64,000 bases of DNA, taken from assembly GCA_963733085.1 (NCBI GenBank), contig CAVTBY010000010.1, positions 310,001 to 374,000 of the forward strand. Direction: 5' to 3'. Position numbers and translations under genes: made by a program. Every line of letters begins with the position of its first letter. Position 1 is the first letter of the stretch. The notes beneath the pieces were generated by a model. The model was not told where the DNA came from and ran no database searches. It worked only from the letters and a program-made list of their open reading frames with translations. Shown here one piece after another: positions 27,808-37,095 of this stretch. The stretch is from Desertimonas sp963733085. GTDB lineage: Bacteria; Actinomycetota; Acidimicrobiia; Acidimicrobiales; Ilumatobacteraceae.

Positions 27808-27841
27808 CGTATCGAGGGGCGCTCACGCGCCCCTCGATACG
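27808..27841 (+). terminator. Strong hairpin after the TetR gene
   Basis: Perfect 15-bp stem CGTATCGAGGGGCGC / GCGCCCCTCGATACG with the 4-nt loop TCAC, starting 3 nt after the stop. No U-tract. The following 27842-28058 gap holds no feature I can support. Confidence 0.6.
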
Positions 27842-28058
27842 AACACTGATTGGGACCAACCGGGCCGTTTGTTGCCGGCGGAACGACGTCCGGCGGCTCG
27901 GTTGGCGGAGGTTGGCGGGTATTCGCCAGCCGTTCAGCGTGACCGCCTAGCGGCCAACCACCTCCAGGGTCCCGTAAAGTTCATGCATCGTGTTGGACCA
28001 CCTCCTCCCTCTGGTGACGCCTATTCAAGCACATCGGTGATGGGACAAGGCGACAGGT

Positions 28059-28430
28059 TTACAGCTCCAGCACGGCGAGGATGTTGCCCGCCGGATCGGT
28101 GAACCAGGCGATCGGCGGCCCCTCGGGATTGCGGGAGATGCCCTTGCCGTCCTGGCCGAACCCCTCGTAACGCTCGAACGTGACGCCGCGGCTGGTCAGC
28201 TCGTCGACGGCCGCATCGATGTCCGCAACCGGGAAGTTGAGGATTGTGTAGGCAGCCGGCTGGTGATCGGGCTTCGGATAGACGAGAGTGTCGCGATCGG
28301 CGGCGAGATGCAGCGTGAGCAATCCGTTGTCCTCGCTGACGTTGATGCCGAGGACCTCGCCGTAGAACTTCTTGGCGGCCTCGAGGTCGTCCACGGCAAA
28401 GCCGCTGAACGCCTTCGTGTTGCTGAACAT
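28059..28430 (-). CDS. VOC-family (glyoxalase/bleomycin-resistance fold) protein
   Basis: The 123-residue single VOC domain has FAVDDLEAAKKFYGEVLGI at the start and IAWFTDPAGNILAVLEL at the end, with metal-ligand candidates in the usual strands. A GAGGAG ribosome site precedes the ATG. Members are dioxygenases, lyases or binding proteins; nothing here fixes the substrate. It is 61 nt downstream of sufB and could be co-transcribed with it. Confidence 0.85.
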   Translation of the reverse strand: MFSNTKAFSGFAVDDLEAAKKFYGEVLGINVSEDNGLLTLHLAADRDTLVYPKPDHQPAAYTILNFPVADIDAAVDELTSRGVTFERYEGFGQDGKGISRNPEGPPIAWFTDPAGNILAVLEL

Positions 28431-28491
28431 GTGAGTCTCCTCTCGACGGGGGTGGCTAGTACCGACTTCCCGCCGCTCGACAACTCATCGC

Positions 28492-29892
28492 TCAGCCGAC
28501 GGACCCCTCCATCTGCAACTCGATGAGGCGGCTCCACTCGACGGCGTATTCCATCGGCAGCGTGCGGGTGATCGGCTCGATGAAGCCGTTGACGACCATG
28601 CTCATCGCCTGCTCCTCGGAGAGCCCGCGGCTCATGAGGTAGAAGAGTTGCTCGTCGGCGACCTTCGACACCGTCGCCTCGTGGCCGATCTGGGCATCGC
28701 GCTGGCCGACCTCCATGTACGGAAGCGTGCGGCTCTCCGACTCGTCGTCGAGGATCAGGGCGTCGCACTGCACGTGCGACTTCACGCCGGTCGCCCCCTC
28801 GTCGACGCGCACGAGGCCGCGATAGGTCGTGATCCCGCCGTCCTTGGATATCGACTTCGACACGATCTTCGACGATGTCTCCGGCGCGGCGTGAATCATC
28901 TTCGCCCCGGCGTCCTGGTGCTGCCCGGCGCCGGCGTAGGCGACCGACAGCACCTCACCCGTGGCCTTCGGCCCCATCAAGTACACGCTCGGGTACTTCA
29001 TCGTGAGCTTCGATCCGATGTTGCCGTCGATCCATTCCATGTGGCCTTCGGCCTCGACCTTCGCCCGCTTGGTGACGAGGTTGTAGACGTTCGGGCTCCA
29101 GTTCTGGATCGTCGTGTAAGTGACCCGGGCACTCGGCTTGACGATGATCTCGACGACCGCCGAGTGCAGCGAGTCGCTCGTGTACACCGGCGCCGAGCAA
29201 CCCTCGATGTAGTGCACCTTGGAGCCAGCCTCGGCGATGATCAGCGTGCGCTCGAACTGCCCGGCGTTCTCGGAGTTGATCCGGAAGTAGGCCTGCAACG
29301 GCATCTCGACCTCGACACCCTCGGGCACGTACACAAACGATCCGCCGCTCCAGACGCTCGAGTTGAGGGCGGCGAACTTGTTGTCGCCAGGCGGGATGAC
29401 CGTGCCGAAGTACGACTTGACGATGTCCGGGTACTCGCGCAGAGCCGTGTCCATGTCGCAGAACAGGATTCCCTGCGACGCGAGCTCCTCACGATTGCGG
29501 TGGAAGACGACTTCGCTTTCGTACTGCGCGGTCACGCCGGAGAGGTACTGGCGCTCGGCTTCGGGGATGCCGAGCTTCTCGTACGTGGCTTGCATCTGAG
29601 CGGGCAGCTGGTCCCACTCGTCGACCTGGGCGGTGGCCGGCTTGAGGTAGTAGTAGATGTTCTGGAAGTCGATATCGGGCATGTTGACGGCGAACCAGGG
29701 CGCCATCGGCTTGCGGTCGAACGTGCGCAGGCTGCGCTTGCGGAAGTTCGCCATCCACCGCGGCTCGCCCTTCCACCACGAGATCTGGTCGACGACGCCC
29801 TCGTTGATACCCCTTTCGGGCGTGAAGGCGTACTCGACCTCGTCGCTCCATCCGAGCTGGTACTTGCTGAGATCTAGGTCGAACGACGTCAC
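28492..29892 (-). CDS. sufB: Fe-S cluster scaffold SufB
   Basis: The 466-residue protein is full length and contains typical SufB blocks: GINEGVVDQISWWKGEP, SVWSGGSFVYVPEGVEVEMP, VHYIEGCSAPVYTSDSLHS, QNWSPNVYNLVTKRA and HVQCDALILDDESESRT. SufB holds the nascent cluster with SufC and SufD. It stands about 10 kb from sufD-sufC and 17 kb from sufC-sufS-sufU rather than in one operon. The GTG start has GGAGGA upstream. Confidence 0.95.
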   Translation of the reverse strand: MTSFDLDLSKYQLGWSDEVEYAFTPERGINEGVVDQISWWKGEPRWMANFRKRSLRTFDRKPMAPWFAVNMPDIDFQNIYYYLKPATAQVDEWDQLPAQMQATYEKLGIPEAERQYLSGVTAQYESEVVFHRNREELASQGILFCDMDTALREYPDIVKSYFGTVIPPGDNKFAALNSSVWSGGSFVYVPEGVEVEMPLQAYFRINSENAGQFERTLIIAEAGSKVHYIEGCSAPVYTSDSLHSAVVEIIVKPSARVTYTTIQNWSPNVYNLVTKRAKVEAEGHMEWIDGNIGSKLTMKYPSVYLMGPKATGEVLSVAYAGAGQHQDAGAKMIHAAPETSSKIVSKSISKDGGITTYRGLVRVDEGATGVKSHVQCDALILDDESESRTLPYMEVGQRDAQIGHEATVSKVADEQLFYLMSRGLSEEQAMSMVVNGFIEPITRTLPMEYAVEWSRLIELQMEGSVG

Positions 29893-29960
29893 GACAGTCC
29901 TCCGCGGATTAGCACTACCGCCATAGTAACAATTCCCTGTTCGAACCGTCCCGAAGACCC

Positions 29961-30379
29961 ACCGATGGGTGTGTTCCTGACGATTCGGGGTTCTCCTCGG
30001 GTTTTGTGGGCGTGGCCGCGCGCTGCGTCACGGGGTATGGCTCCAGAAGCGGCGGCTACTGACGTCGTGTCGGGCGGAGCCGACATCCCCGTGAACTGTG
30101 AGCTGTCGCAGCAGGTTTGTGCTGTTTGCGCTCACACTTCCGGGTGTCGACGGGGCCAGCGGCGAGAACTGCCGACGCAGCAGGCACGAAACGGTCGTTT
30201 CAGTCGGTACTTCGGGATCTTCTCGCGCAAAGCGGCCAGATCTGGCCGCTCAGCGACATCAGTTCCCTCGCGGCGGCTGGAAACCAACCCTTCCAGTGCA
30301 AGCGCGCACGCCCGGAGCCTCGACTGAACCCACGCGAACCCGAGGAGTCCCCGATTCGGTCAGGAAAACACCCATCGGT
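29961..30379. mobile_element. 419-bp noncoding element with about 50-bp terminal inverted repeats
   Basis: Left end ACCGATGGGTGTGTTCCTGA and right end (read inverted) ACCGATGGGTGTTTTCCTGA are the tips of roughly 50-bp imperfect inverted repeats that continue TCGGGG, CCTCGGGTT and GTGGG on both sides. The inside has no credible gene but several nested palindromes: a 48-bp repeat at 30166-30213 and AGCGGCCAGA/TCTGGCCGCT near 30233-30252. Its tips equal those of the 48-bp ACCGATGGGTG repeats. It ends 17 nt from the ferredoxin stop. It could be a MITE-like element or a structured RNA. Confidence 0.6.
30166..30213. repeat. 48-bp palindromic repeat nested in the 419-bp element
   Basis: Arms GAACTGCCGAC / GTCGGTACTTC with a 26-nt middle give the same 11-26-11 layout as 1260-1307 and 2323-2370. 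The middle matches the 2323 copy at 15 of 26 positions. Confidence 0.6.
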
Positions 30380-30396
30380 CGCTGGAGTGGGCGGCC

Positions 30397-30699
30397 TCAG
30401 ACGACTTCGACGCGGGCGGCGATGCGGGCATCGACGTTGACGTCGAGGGTGGCGTCGACGCGGTCGTCGAGCTCGATGAAGATGCACTCCCCCGGGCAGG
30501 CCTCGGCGGCGTGGATCACGTCGACAATGTTGCGGGTCGGCACGTTGGCGAGCGAGCCACCGCTGCCCGGGTCGTTGAGCGGCACGCCGAACTCGGTGAC
30601 GTAGGCGATGCCGTCCTCCAACTGGGTGAACACGTCTGGGCAGTGATCGGTGCACAGCCCATCGCCAGTGCACAGATCCTGGTCGATCCACACCCGCAT
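30397..30699 (-). CDS. Ferredoxin, small [3Fe-4S]/[4Fe-4S] type
   Basis: The 100-residue protein starts MRVWIDQDLCTGDGLCTDHCPDVF written in two overlapping parts: DQDLCTGDGLC and CTDHCPDVF, with a distal AACPGECIFIE. This Cys pattern is that of short actinobacterial ferredoxins that feed cytochromes P450 or other oxidoreductases. No partner enzyme is adjacent. The start at 30699 was chosen because the upstream in-frame sequence lacks family resemblance. It has an acidic stretch before the last Cys pair. Confidence 0.85.
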   Translation of the reverse strand: MRVWIDQDLCTGDGLCTDHCPDVFTQLEDGIAYVTEFGVPLNDPGSGGSLANVPTRNIVDVIHAAEACPGECIFIELDDRVDATLDVNVDARIAARVEVV

Positions 30700-30767
30700 C
30701 GACGTTGACGGTACCCGCCGGATTCCGCCGTTCGAGCGGCCGGCGTCGGCCCTACGCTCGGGCGAGC

Positions 30768-32818
30768 ATGAACGAAGCGATCGAACCCCCCGTCGCACCA
30801 ACCCGACCACACGAGTGGAAGCGCCCGACCGGGGTCGTCGACGACCCCTGGGCTTGGCTCGCCGATCGTGACGACCCCGCCACGATCGCCTACCTCGACG
30901 CCGAGAACACCTACTCCGATCAGTACTTCGCCGAGCCGGCACGGGCCGAGCTCGTCGAGACGGTGTTCCAGGAGATCAAGTCACGAGTCCAGGAGACCGA
31001 CCTTTCCGTGCCGGTACTCCACGGCGGCTGGTGGTACGTCACGCGCACGATCGAGGGCCAGTCCTACCCGGTGTTCTGCCGCAGTCGTGATCCCGAAGTG
31101 CCGGACACGCCGGAAACCGTCATCCTCGACTGCAACGCCGAGGCCGAGGGCCACGAGTACTTCGACGTCCACGACGTCGAACCGTCACCCGACCACACGC
31201 TGCTCGCCTGGTCGAGTGACGTCGACGGCGGCGAGCGCTACACGCTCCGCGTCCGCAACCTCGGCACCGGCGCAGACGCCGACGAGATCACCGGCACCTC
31301 CTCGTGGGGCGGCGTCGCCTGGTCGGCGGGCAATGACTGGCTGTTCTACGCCCGGCCGGACGATCAGATGCGGCCGTTCCAGATCTGGCGGCACCGCCTC
31401 GGCACGCCCCCCGAGGACGACGTCCTCGTCCATACCGAGGACGACGAGCGCTTCTTTCTCCACGTCGGAGCGACGCGCAGCGAACGGTGGATCGTCATCT
31501 CCTCGTCGTCGAAGACGAGCGGCGAGTCCTTCGTGCTTCGTAGCGACGATCCACAAGGGACGCCGTCACTTGTCCGGGCGCGCACTCCGGACGTCGAGTA
31601 CGGCATCGACGACTGGGGCGACCGCTTCGTCGTACTCACCAACCTCGACGCGCCGGACTTCCGCCTGATGACGGCGCCGCCCGAGGATCCGAGCGCATGG
31701 TCGGATCTCATCGCCCACGAGGCCGGTCGGAGGCTCACCGAGGCCGAGCCGTTCGCCGATCACCTCGTCGTCCACGAGTGGAAGGATGCCCAGCCGCGAG
31801 TCCGCGTGCTGCGCCGTGATGGCTCCGCCGAGGCGATCGACTTCGGTGACGAACCACACGACCTGTCGATCGGCGCCAATCCGGAGTGGGACACGACGAC
31901 CCTTCGGCTCTCTTACCAATCGCTGACCACGCCGCAGTCCGTCTTCGACCACGATCTCGCCACTGGCGAGCGGGTCCTGCGCAAGCAGACACCGACGCCA
32001 GGTGTCGATCTCGATGCGTACGTCGCAGTTCGCACGTGGGCCAAGGCCACCGACGGCGTCGAGATTCCCGTCGACATCGCCCGCCATCGGGACACGCCAC
32101 TGGACGGCACTTCACCATGCGTGGTCTATGGCTATGGGGCGTACGAGTACTCGTTGGCTCCATGGTTCAGCATCGCCCGGCTGTCGTTGCTCGATCGCGG
32201 GGTCACCTTCGCCCTCGTCCATCCGCGCGGCGGAGGTGAGCTCGGTCGATCGTGGTACCTCGACGGCAAGCTGCTCAACAAGCGCAACACGTTCACCGAC
32301 ACGCTCGCCGCCACCGACCACCTCGCGGCCGACGGCTTCGCCGACGGCGCTCGGTTGGCGTTGCGCGGCGGGAGCGCCGGCGGGTTGCTCGTCGGAGCGT
32401 GCGTCACGATGCGTCCCGATCGCTATGCCGCTGCGGTAGCGGAGGTTCCCTTCGTCGACGTGGTGACGACGATGAGCGACCCTCGCTGCCGTTGACGGTC
32501 ACGGAGTGGGAGGAGTGGGGCGATCCCCGCGCCGAGCCGTTCGCCAGCTACATCGCCGGTTACTCCCCCTACGACAACACAGTGCCCGCCGACTATCCGG
32601 CGATCTTCGTGACGGCCGGGCTCAACGATCCCCGCGTGTCGTATCACGAACCGGCCAAGTGGGTCGCCCGGCTGCGCTCGGTCGGCGCCGGGACACAGCG
32701 TCCGGTTGTGCTGCGAACCGAGATGGGTGCCGGCCACGGCGGGCGCAGCGGGCGCTACGACGCCTGGCGCGACGAGGCCCGCACTATCGCCTTCCTCGTC
32801 GCCGAACTAACGCGCTGA
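30768..32818 (+). CDS. ptrB: Oligopeptidase B-type S9 peptidase, split by a frameshift
   Basis: The N-terminal beta-propeller (HEWKRPTGVVDDPWAWLAD, YWVTRT-like segments, GVAWSAGNDWLFYAR) and the catalytic domain (VVYGYGAYEYSLAPWFS, HPRGGGELGRSWY, Ser in LRGGSAGGLLVG) are in one frame. The catalytic Asp (LNDPRVSYHEPAKW) and His (GAGHGGRSGRYD) are in another. One missing C in the CCC at 32480-32482 explains the stop. Joined length is about 683 residues. It cleaves short peptides after basic residues. ATG at 30768. Confidence 0.87.
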
Positions 32819-32831
32819 CGCGCCCCCGGAA

Positions 32832-32880
32832 CTCTGTGTCAGCGAACACGACGCCGGCGGTCGTGTTCGCTGACACAGAC
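32832..32880. repeat. 49-bp palindromic repeat, TGTGTCAGC class
   Basis: Perfect 20-bp arms TCTGTGTCAGCGAACACGAC / GTCGTGTTCGCTGACACAGA (32833-32852, 32860-32879) with a 7-nt loop, 13 nt after the oligopeptidase stop. It resembles the GTTTGTGTCAG repeats at 7394, 7454 and 59987. Confidence 0.85.
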
Positions 32881-32887
32881 AGCAGGG

Positions 32888-32917
32888 TTGCAAGTACTTG
32901 CAGGCGATTGACATAGT
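32888..32917 (+). promoter_or_regulatory. Promoter and operator of the LacI-type gene
   Basis: The palindrome TGCAAGTACTTGCA (32889-32902) is a classic LacI-family operator. It overlaps a possible -35 TTGCAA (32888-32893); CATAGT at 32912-32917 is an 18-nt-spaced -10, which would start transcription at about the ATG. This suggests autorepression of a leaderless mRNA. Confidence 0.5.
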
Positions 32918-32926
32918 CTTGCGGCG

Positions 32927-33940
32927 ATGCGGAGGCGGCTTGCGGAGGTTGCACGACACGTCGGCGTGAGCGAGGCCACGGTCAGCAGGGTTCTCAACCA
33001 ACGCCCCGGCGTCGCTGAGCCGACTCGCCAGGCCGTGCTCACAGCCCTCGACGTGCTCGGCTACGAGCGCCCGACTCAGCTGCGCGGTGAACGGGCCCGC
33101 CTCGTCGGACTCGTCCTGCCCGAGCTGCAGAACCCGATCTTCCCGGCTGTCGCCGACGTCATCGGCGGCGCCCTCGCCCAGCAGGGTTTCACTCCTGTGC
33201 TGTGCACACGCACGGTCGGTGGGTTCACCGAGGCCGCCTACGTTGACCTGCTCTTCGACCAACAGGTGTCGGGTGTCGTGTTCGCCGGGGGCATGTACGC
33301 CCAGGAGGACGCTCCGCACGGGCACTATGCCCGGCTCGCCGAGCGCAACCTGCCGGTCGTGTTCATCAACGCGGCGGCTGCCTGGCTCGACTTCCCGACA
33401 GTGTCATGCGACGACGCGATGGCCGCTGAGCAGGCGATCGACCACCTCATCGCCCTCGGCCATCGCGCCATCGGGTTGCTCCTCGGGCCGTCCGACCACG
33501 TGCCGAGCAATCGCAAGCGTGACGGTGCGCGCGACGCCGTCGCCCGTCACCACCTGGAGATCCCCGACGACCGGGTGGCCAGATCGACGTTCTCGGCGGA
33601 AGGCGGCCAGGCGGCGTGCGGGGACCTCCTCGACAGCGGCGTCACGGCGATCGTGTGCGCCAGCGATCCGCTGGCCCTCGGGGCAATCCGCGCTGTGCGC
33701 CGACGCGGACTCGACGTGCCCCTCGATGTCTCGGTGGTGGGGTTCGACGACTCGGCGTTCATGAAGTACACCGATCCGCCGCTGACCACGGTTCGCCAGC
33801 CGATCGAGACGATGGGAAGGGCCGCTGTCGATCGGCTCGTCAGCCAACTCGAGGGACGCCACGACGGCCCCGCCGAATTGCTCTACGCCCCGGAGTTGGT
33901 CGTTCGATCCTCGACGGGGAGCGCCCCACCGACCACCTGA
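32927..33940 (+). CDS. LacI-family transcriptional repressor
   Basis: The 337-residue protein has the N-terminal HTH (RLAEVARHVGVSEATVSRVLN) and a periplasmic-binding-like sensor domain (VGLVLPELQNPIFPAVADV, CDDAMAAEQAIDHLIALGHR, SVVGFDDSAFMKYTDPPLTT). It precedes the alpha-glucosidase/ABC operon by 125 nt on the same strand and likely represses it and itself in the absence of an alpha-glucoside. A GCAA-N4-TTGC operator lies upstream of it and a similar site upstream of the next gene. Confidence 0.92.
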   Translation: MRRRLAEVARHVGVSEATVSRVLNQRPGVAEPTRQAVLTALDVLGYERPTQLRGERARLVGLVLPELQNPIFPAVADVIGGALAQQGFTPVLCTRTVGGFTEAAYVDLLFDQQVSGVVFAGGMYAQEDAPHGHYARLAERNLPVVFINAAAAWLDFPTVSCDDAMAAEQAIDHLIALGHRAIGLLLGPSDHVPSNRKRDGARDAVARHHLEIPDDRVARSTFSAEGGQAACGDLLDSGVTAIVCASDPLALGAIRAVRRRGLDVPLDVSVVGFDDSAFMKYTDPPLTTVRQPIETMGRAAVDRLVSQLEGRHDGPAELLYAPELVVRSSTGSAPPTT

Positions 33941-33956
33941 TCGCTTACAAATCGCA

Positions 33957-33969
33957 AGCAATCGTTGCA
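33957..33969 (+). promoter_or_regulatory. Candidate LacI operator before the alpha-glucosidase operon
   Basis: AGCAATCGTTGCA keeps the GCAA/TTGC half-sites of the operator at 32889-32902 with one base less between them. It lies about 97 nt upstream of the GH13 start; a further TTGCA half-site is at about 33995. Inference. Confidence 0.35.
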
Positions 33970-34065
33970 TTCCTGCGAAAGTCTGACGATTTCTTGCATC
34001 ATGGCGTTCGGTTTGCTTAGGTAGCACCGCAGCAGCGAAGGACGCTGTGAAGGGGGACATCGTCA

Positions 34066-35709
34066 ATGACCGATTCCGAGCGCGCCTGGTGGCGCGACGC
34101 GGTCATCTACCAGCTCTATGTGCGCAGCTTCGCCGACGCCAACGGTGACGGTGTCGGCGATCTCGCCGGCGTGCGCGCGCGGCTCGGCTACCTCAGTGAG
34201 CTTGGCGTCGACGCCATTTGGTACAACCCCTGGTACGCCTCGCCGCTCGCCGACGGCGGCTACGACGTCGCCGACTACCGGGCGATCGACCCGGCGTTCG
34301 GCACGCTTGCCGAAGCCGAGGCGTTGATCGCCGAGGCCCTCGCCCTCGGCATCCGCACGATCATCGACATCGTCCCCAATCACGTGTCCGACCAGCACCA
34401 GTGGTTCATCCAGGCCCATGCCGGTGGACCCAATTCGCCGCTGCGCGACCGCTTCTGGTTCCGCCGTGGGCGCGGCGCCCACGGTGACGAGCCACCGAAC
34501 AACTGGACCTCGCACTTCGGGGACGCGGCGTGGACGCGCACGAAGAACCCGGACGGCACTCGCGGCGATTGGTTCCTTCATCTGTTCGCTCCGGCGCAGC
34601 CCGACCTCAACTGGGACCACCCAGCTGTCCGCGAGGAGCACCAGGCGATCCTGCGCTTCTGGTTCGACCGGGGCGCGGCGGGCATTCGCATCGATTCGGC
34701 GGCATTGGCGATCAAGGATCCGGCGCTGCCCGACCTGAGCGACGTCGCCCCCGGGCCGCAGCACCCGTTCATCGACCGCGACGAGATCCACGACGTCTAC
34801 CGCTCGTGGCGGGCGATCGCCGACTCGTACGACCCGCCGCGGGCGTTGATCGGCGAGGTCTGGCTCGAGGACCGCCAGCGCTTTGCCCGCTACCTGCGAC
34901 CCGACGAGTTGCATGGCGCGTTCAACTTCGACTTCCTTGCCTGCCCATGGGATGCCGAAGCGCTGCGCACGTGCATCGACGACACGCTGGGCAGCCACGA
35001 ACCTGTCGGGGCGCCGCCTTCGTGGGTGCTGTCGAACCACGACGTCACTCGCGTAGTCACTCGCTACGGGCGCGCTGACACGACGTTCTCCTTCGCCGCC
35101 AAGCGCATCGGCACCCCGACCGACCTCGCCCTCGGGTTGCGTCGCGCCCGCGCGGCGGCATTGCTCGTCGCCGCCCTTCCCGGGACGCTGTACGTCTACC
35201 AAGGCGAAGAGCTCGGGCTTCCCGAGGTCGAGGACCTCCCTCCGGAGCACATTCAGGACCCGATGCACTTCCAGTCCGGGGGCACCGACCCCGGACGCGA
35301 CGGGTGCCGGGTGCCGCTGCCATGGGACGGTGACGAGCCCCCGTTCGGCTTCGGGCCCGACGGCAGCACGCCATGGCTGCCCCAGCCGGTTTCGTGGTCC
35401 GCGCTCTCGGTTGCCGCCGAGGACGGCGACCCGACGTCGATGCTCACTCTCTACCGAGAGGTGATCGGCCTCCGGCGGGCCCACTTCGTCGGTGCCGACG
35501 GACCACTGCACTGGATCCCTGCCGATGTCGGCGTGCTGGCGTTCCGCCGTGGCGAGGTCGCCTGCATCGTCAACCTGTCCCTCGGTCCCGTCCAGCTGCC
35601 AGCCGGGACCGTCTTGACCACCAGTGGCCCACTGGACGAGGGCCGGCTACCGGCCGACTCGGCGGCATGGGTCCAACTCGACAACCACCAACCAGACCCG
35701 GAACAGTAA
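34066..35709 (+). CDS. GH13 alpha-glucosidase (intracellular)
   Basis: The 547-residue protein has GH13 landmarks: WWRDAVIYQLYVRSFADANG, DIVPNHVSDQH, nucleophile Asp in GIRIDSAAL, acid/base Glu in LIGEVWLED and Asp in LSNHDVTR. No signal peptide, so it hydrolyses imported maltose, isomaltose, sucrose or similar alpha-glucosides in the cytoplasm. AAGGGGG precedes the ATG. It is the first gene of the operon that continues with a sugar-binding protein and two permeases. Confidence 0.92.
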   Translation: MTDSERAWWRDAVIYQLYVRSFADANGDGVGDLAGVRARLGYLSELGVDAIWYNPWYASPLADGGYDVADYRAIDPAFGTLAEAEALIAEALALGIRTIIDIVPNHVSDQHQWFIQAHAGGPNSPLRDRFWFRRGRGAHGDEPPNNWTSHFGDAAWTRTKNPDGTRGDWFLHLFAPAQPDLNWDHPAVREEHQAILRFWFDRGAAGIRIDSAALAIKDPALPDLSDVAPGPQHPFIDRDEIHDVYRSWRAIADSYDPPRALIGEVWLEDRQRFARYLRPDELHGAFNFDFLACPWDAEALRTCIDDTLGSHEPVGAPPSWVLSNHDVTRVVTRYGRADTTFSFAAKRIGTPTDLALGLRRARAAALLVAALPGTLYVYQGEELGLPEVEDLPPEHIQDPMHFQSGGTDPGRDGCRVPLPWDGDEPPFGFGPDGSTPWLPQPVSWSALSVAAEDGDPTSMLTLYREVIGLRRAHFVGADGPLHWIPADVGVLAFRRGEVACIVNLSLGPVQLPAGTVLTTSGPLDEGRLPADSAAWVQLDNHQPDPEQ

Positions 35710-35721
35710 GGAGCAACAATC

Positions 35722-37092
35722 ATGCGAATCCGGTACCGAAACGCCGTGCTCGCGGCATGTGGCGCACTCGTCGTCACGCAAGTTGCGGCAGGCTTTGCCT
35801 CCGCCGAGCGGACAGCGTCGGCGGAGCCCGTCACGATCTCGGTCAGCAACCTGCCACCGAGCACCGAAGCGGGTGCCCGCGAAGCATTCCTTCAGCGCGT
35901 CGAAGAGTTCCAAGCGGAGTATCCGAACATCACCATCGAGCCCAACGAGTACCAGTGGGACGTCGCCACGTTCGCCGCCCAGCTCGCCGGCGGCACCCTG
36001 CCGACGGTGTTCCAGATCCCGTTCACCGACTCACAGGGTCTGATCGAGCGCGGCCAGGTCGCCGACATCAGCGCCGAGCTGGAGCAGCTGCCCTACGCCG
36101 CCGACTTCAACCCGAACGTGCTGACCGTCGTCCAGAACGCCGAAGGAGCGTCGTTCGGTGTGCCGATCGCCGGTTACAGCATCGGCCTGCACTACAACCG
36201 GGCGATGTTCGAGGAGGCCGGACTCGACCCCGACGCTCCGCCCACGACGTGGGAGGAAGTGCGCGAGGCCGCGGCAGCGATCTCCGAGGCGACCGGTCAG
36301 GCCGGCTTCGCCCAGATGACCCAGGACAACACCGGTGGCTGGATGCTGACGACGCTCAGCTACGCCTTCGGCGGCCGGCTCCAGGAGGAGACTGCCGACG
36401 GCATCGACGTCACGATCGACAATCCGGGCACTGTCGCGGCCCTCGAGTATCTCCAGTCGCTGCGCTGGGAGGACAACTCGATGGGGTCGAACTTCTTGCT
36501 CGCCTGGGGCACGATCAACCAGGCGTTCGCCGCCGGGCAGGTCGGTATGTACATGGGCGGCTCGGACGTCTACAACAGCCTGGTGACCGAGAACGGCATC
36601 GATCCGGCCACGTACGGCCTCACGGTCATTCCCCTCGAGGGCCCCGAAGCCGGCGTGCTCGCCGGCGGCACGGTCGCCGCGGTTCGTGCTGACGCCGAGG
36701 ACGCCGAGCGCGATGCCGCTGTGAAGTGGATCGACTTCTTCTACATGGGCAAGCTGACCGATGAGTCGGCGGCGCGCGCCGATGCCGAGGCGCTGGCCGC
36801 CAACGACGCTCCGATCGGGACGCCGGCACTGCCGATCTTCAGCGCCGAGCAGCTGGCCCAGTCCGATGCCTGGGTGGCCGACCTCGTCAACGTTCCTCAG
36901 GATCAGATGGCCCCGTTCAAGGAGAGCTTCCTCGATCAGCCACTGATCCCCGAGCCGCCGTCACACACCCAGGAGATGTACGCCATCCTCGACACCATCG
37001 TGCAGACGGTGCTCACCGAAGAAGACGCCGACATCGCCGCCCTGCTTTCGCAGGCCGACGCCGACGTGACCGCGCTGGTCGAGTCCGCCTGA
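35722..37092 (+). CDS. Sugar ABC transporter substrate-binding protein
   Basis: The 456-residue protein has a signal peptide (VLAACGALVVTQVAAGFASA) and family 1 solute-binding features: VEEFQAEYPNITIEPNEY, YAADFNPNVL, GVPIAGYSIGLHYNRAMFEE, PPTTWEEVREAA and GMYMGGSDVYN. The only early Cys is too close to the N-terminus for a normal lipobox, so it may not be lipidated. AAGGAG precedes the ATG, 12 nt after the glucosidase. It captures the alpha-glucoside for import. Confidence 0.9.
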   Translation: MRIRYRNAVLAACGALVVTQVAAGFASAERTASAEPVTISVSNLPPSTEAGAREAFLQRVEEFQAEYPNITIEPNEYQWDVATFAAQLAGGTLPTVFQIPFTDSQGLIERGQVADISAELEQLPYAADFNPNVLTVVQNAEGASFGVPIAGYSIGLHYNRAMFEEAGLDPDAPPTTWEEVREAAAAISEATGQAGFAQMTQDNTGGWMLTTLSYAFGGRLQEETADGIDVTIDNPGTVAALEYLQSLRWEDNSMGSNFLLAWGTINQAFAAGQVGMYMGGSDVYNSLVTENGIDPATYGLTVIPLEGPEAGVLAGGTVAAVRADAEDAERDAAVKWIDFFYMGKLTDESAARADAEALAANDAPIGTPALPIFSAEQLAQSDAWVADLVNVPQDQMAPFKESFLDQPLIPEPPSHTQEMYAILDTIVQTVLTEEDADIAALLSQADADVTALVESA

Positions 37093-37095
37093 GAC

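Noticed and set aside
29965..30604. Short open frames inside the 419-bp noncoding element
   Set aside because: None resembles a known protein, none has a ribosome site, and they cross the inverted-repeat structure; they are GC-rich chance frames.
35373..36692. 439-residue frame overlapping the glucosidase and sugar-binding protein
   Set aside because: Arg-rich off-frame translation of two well supported genes.
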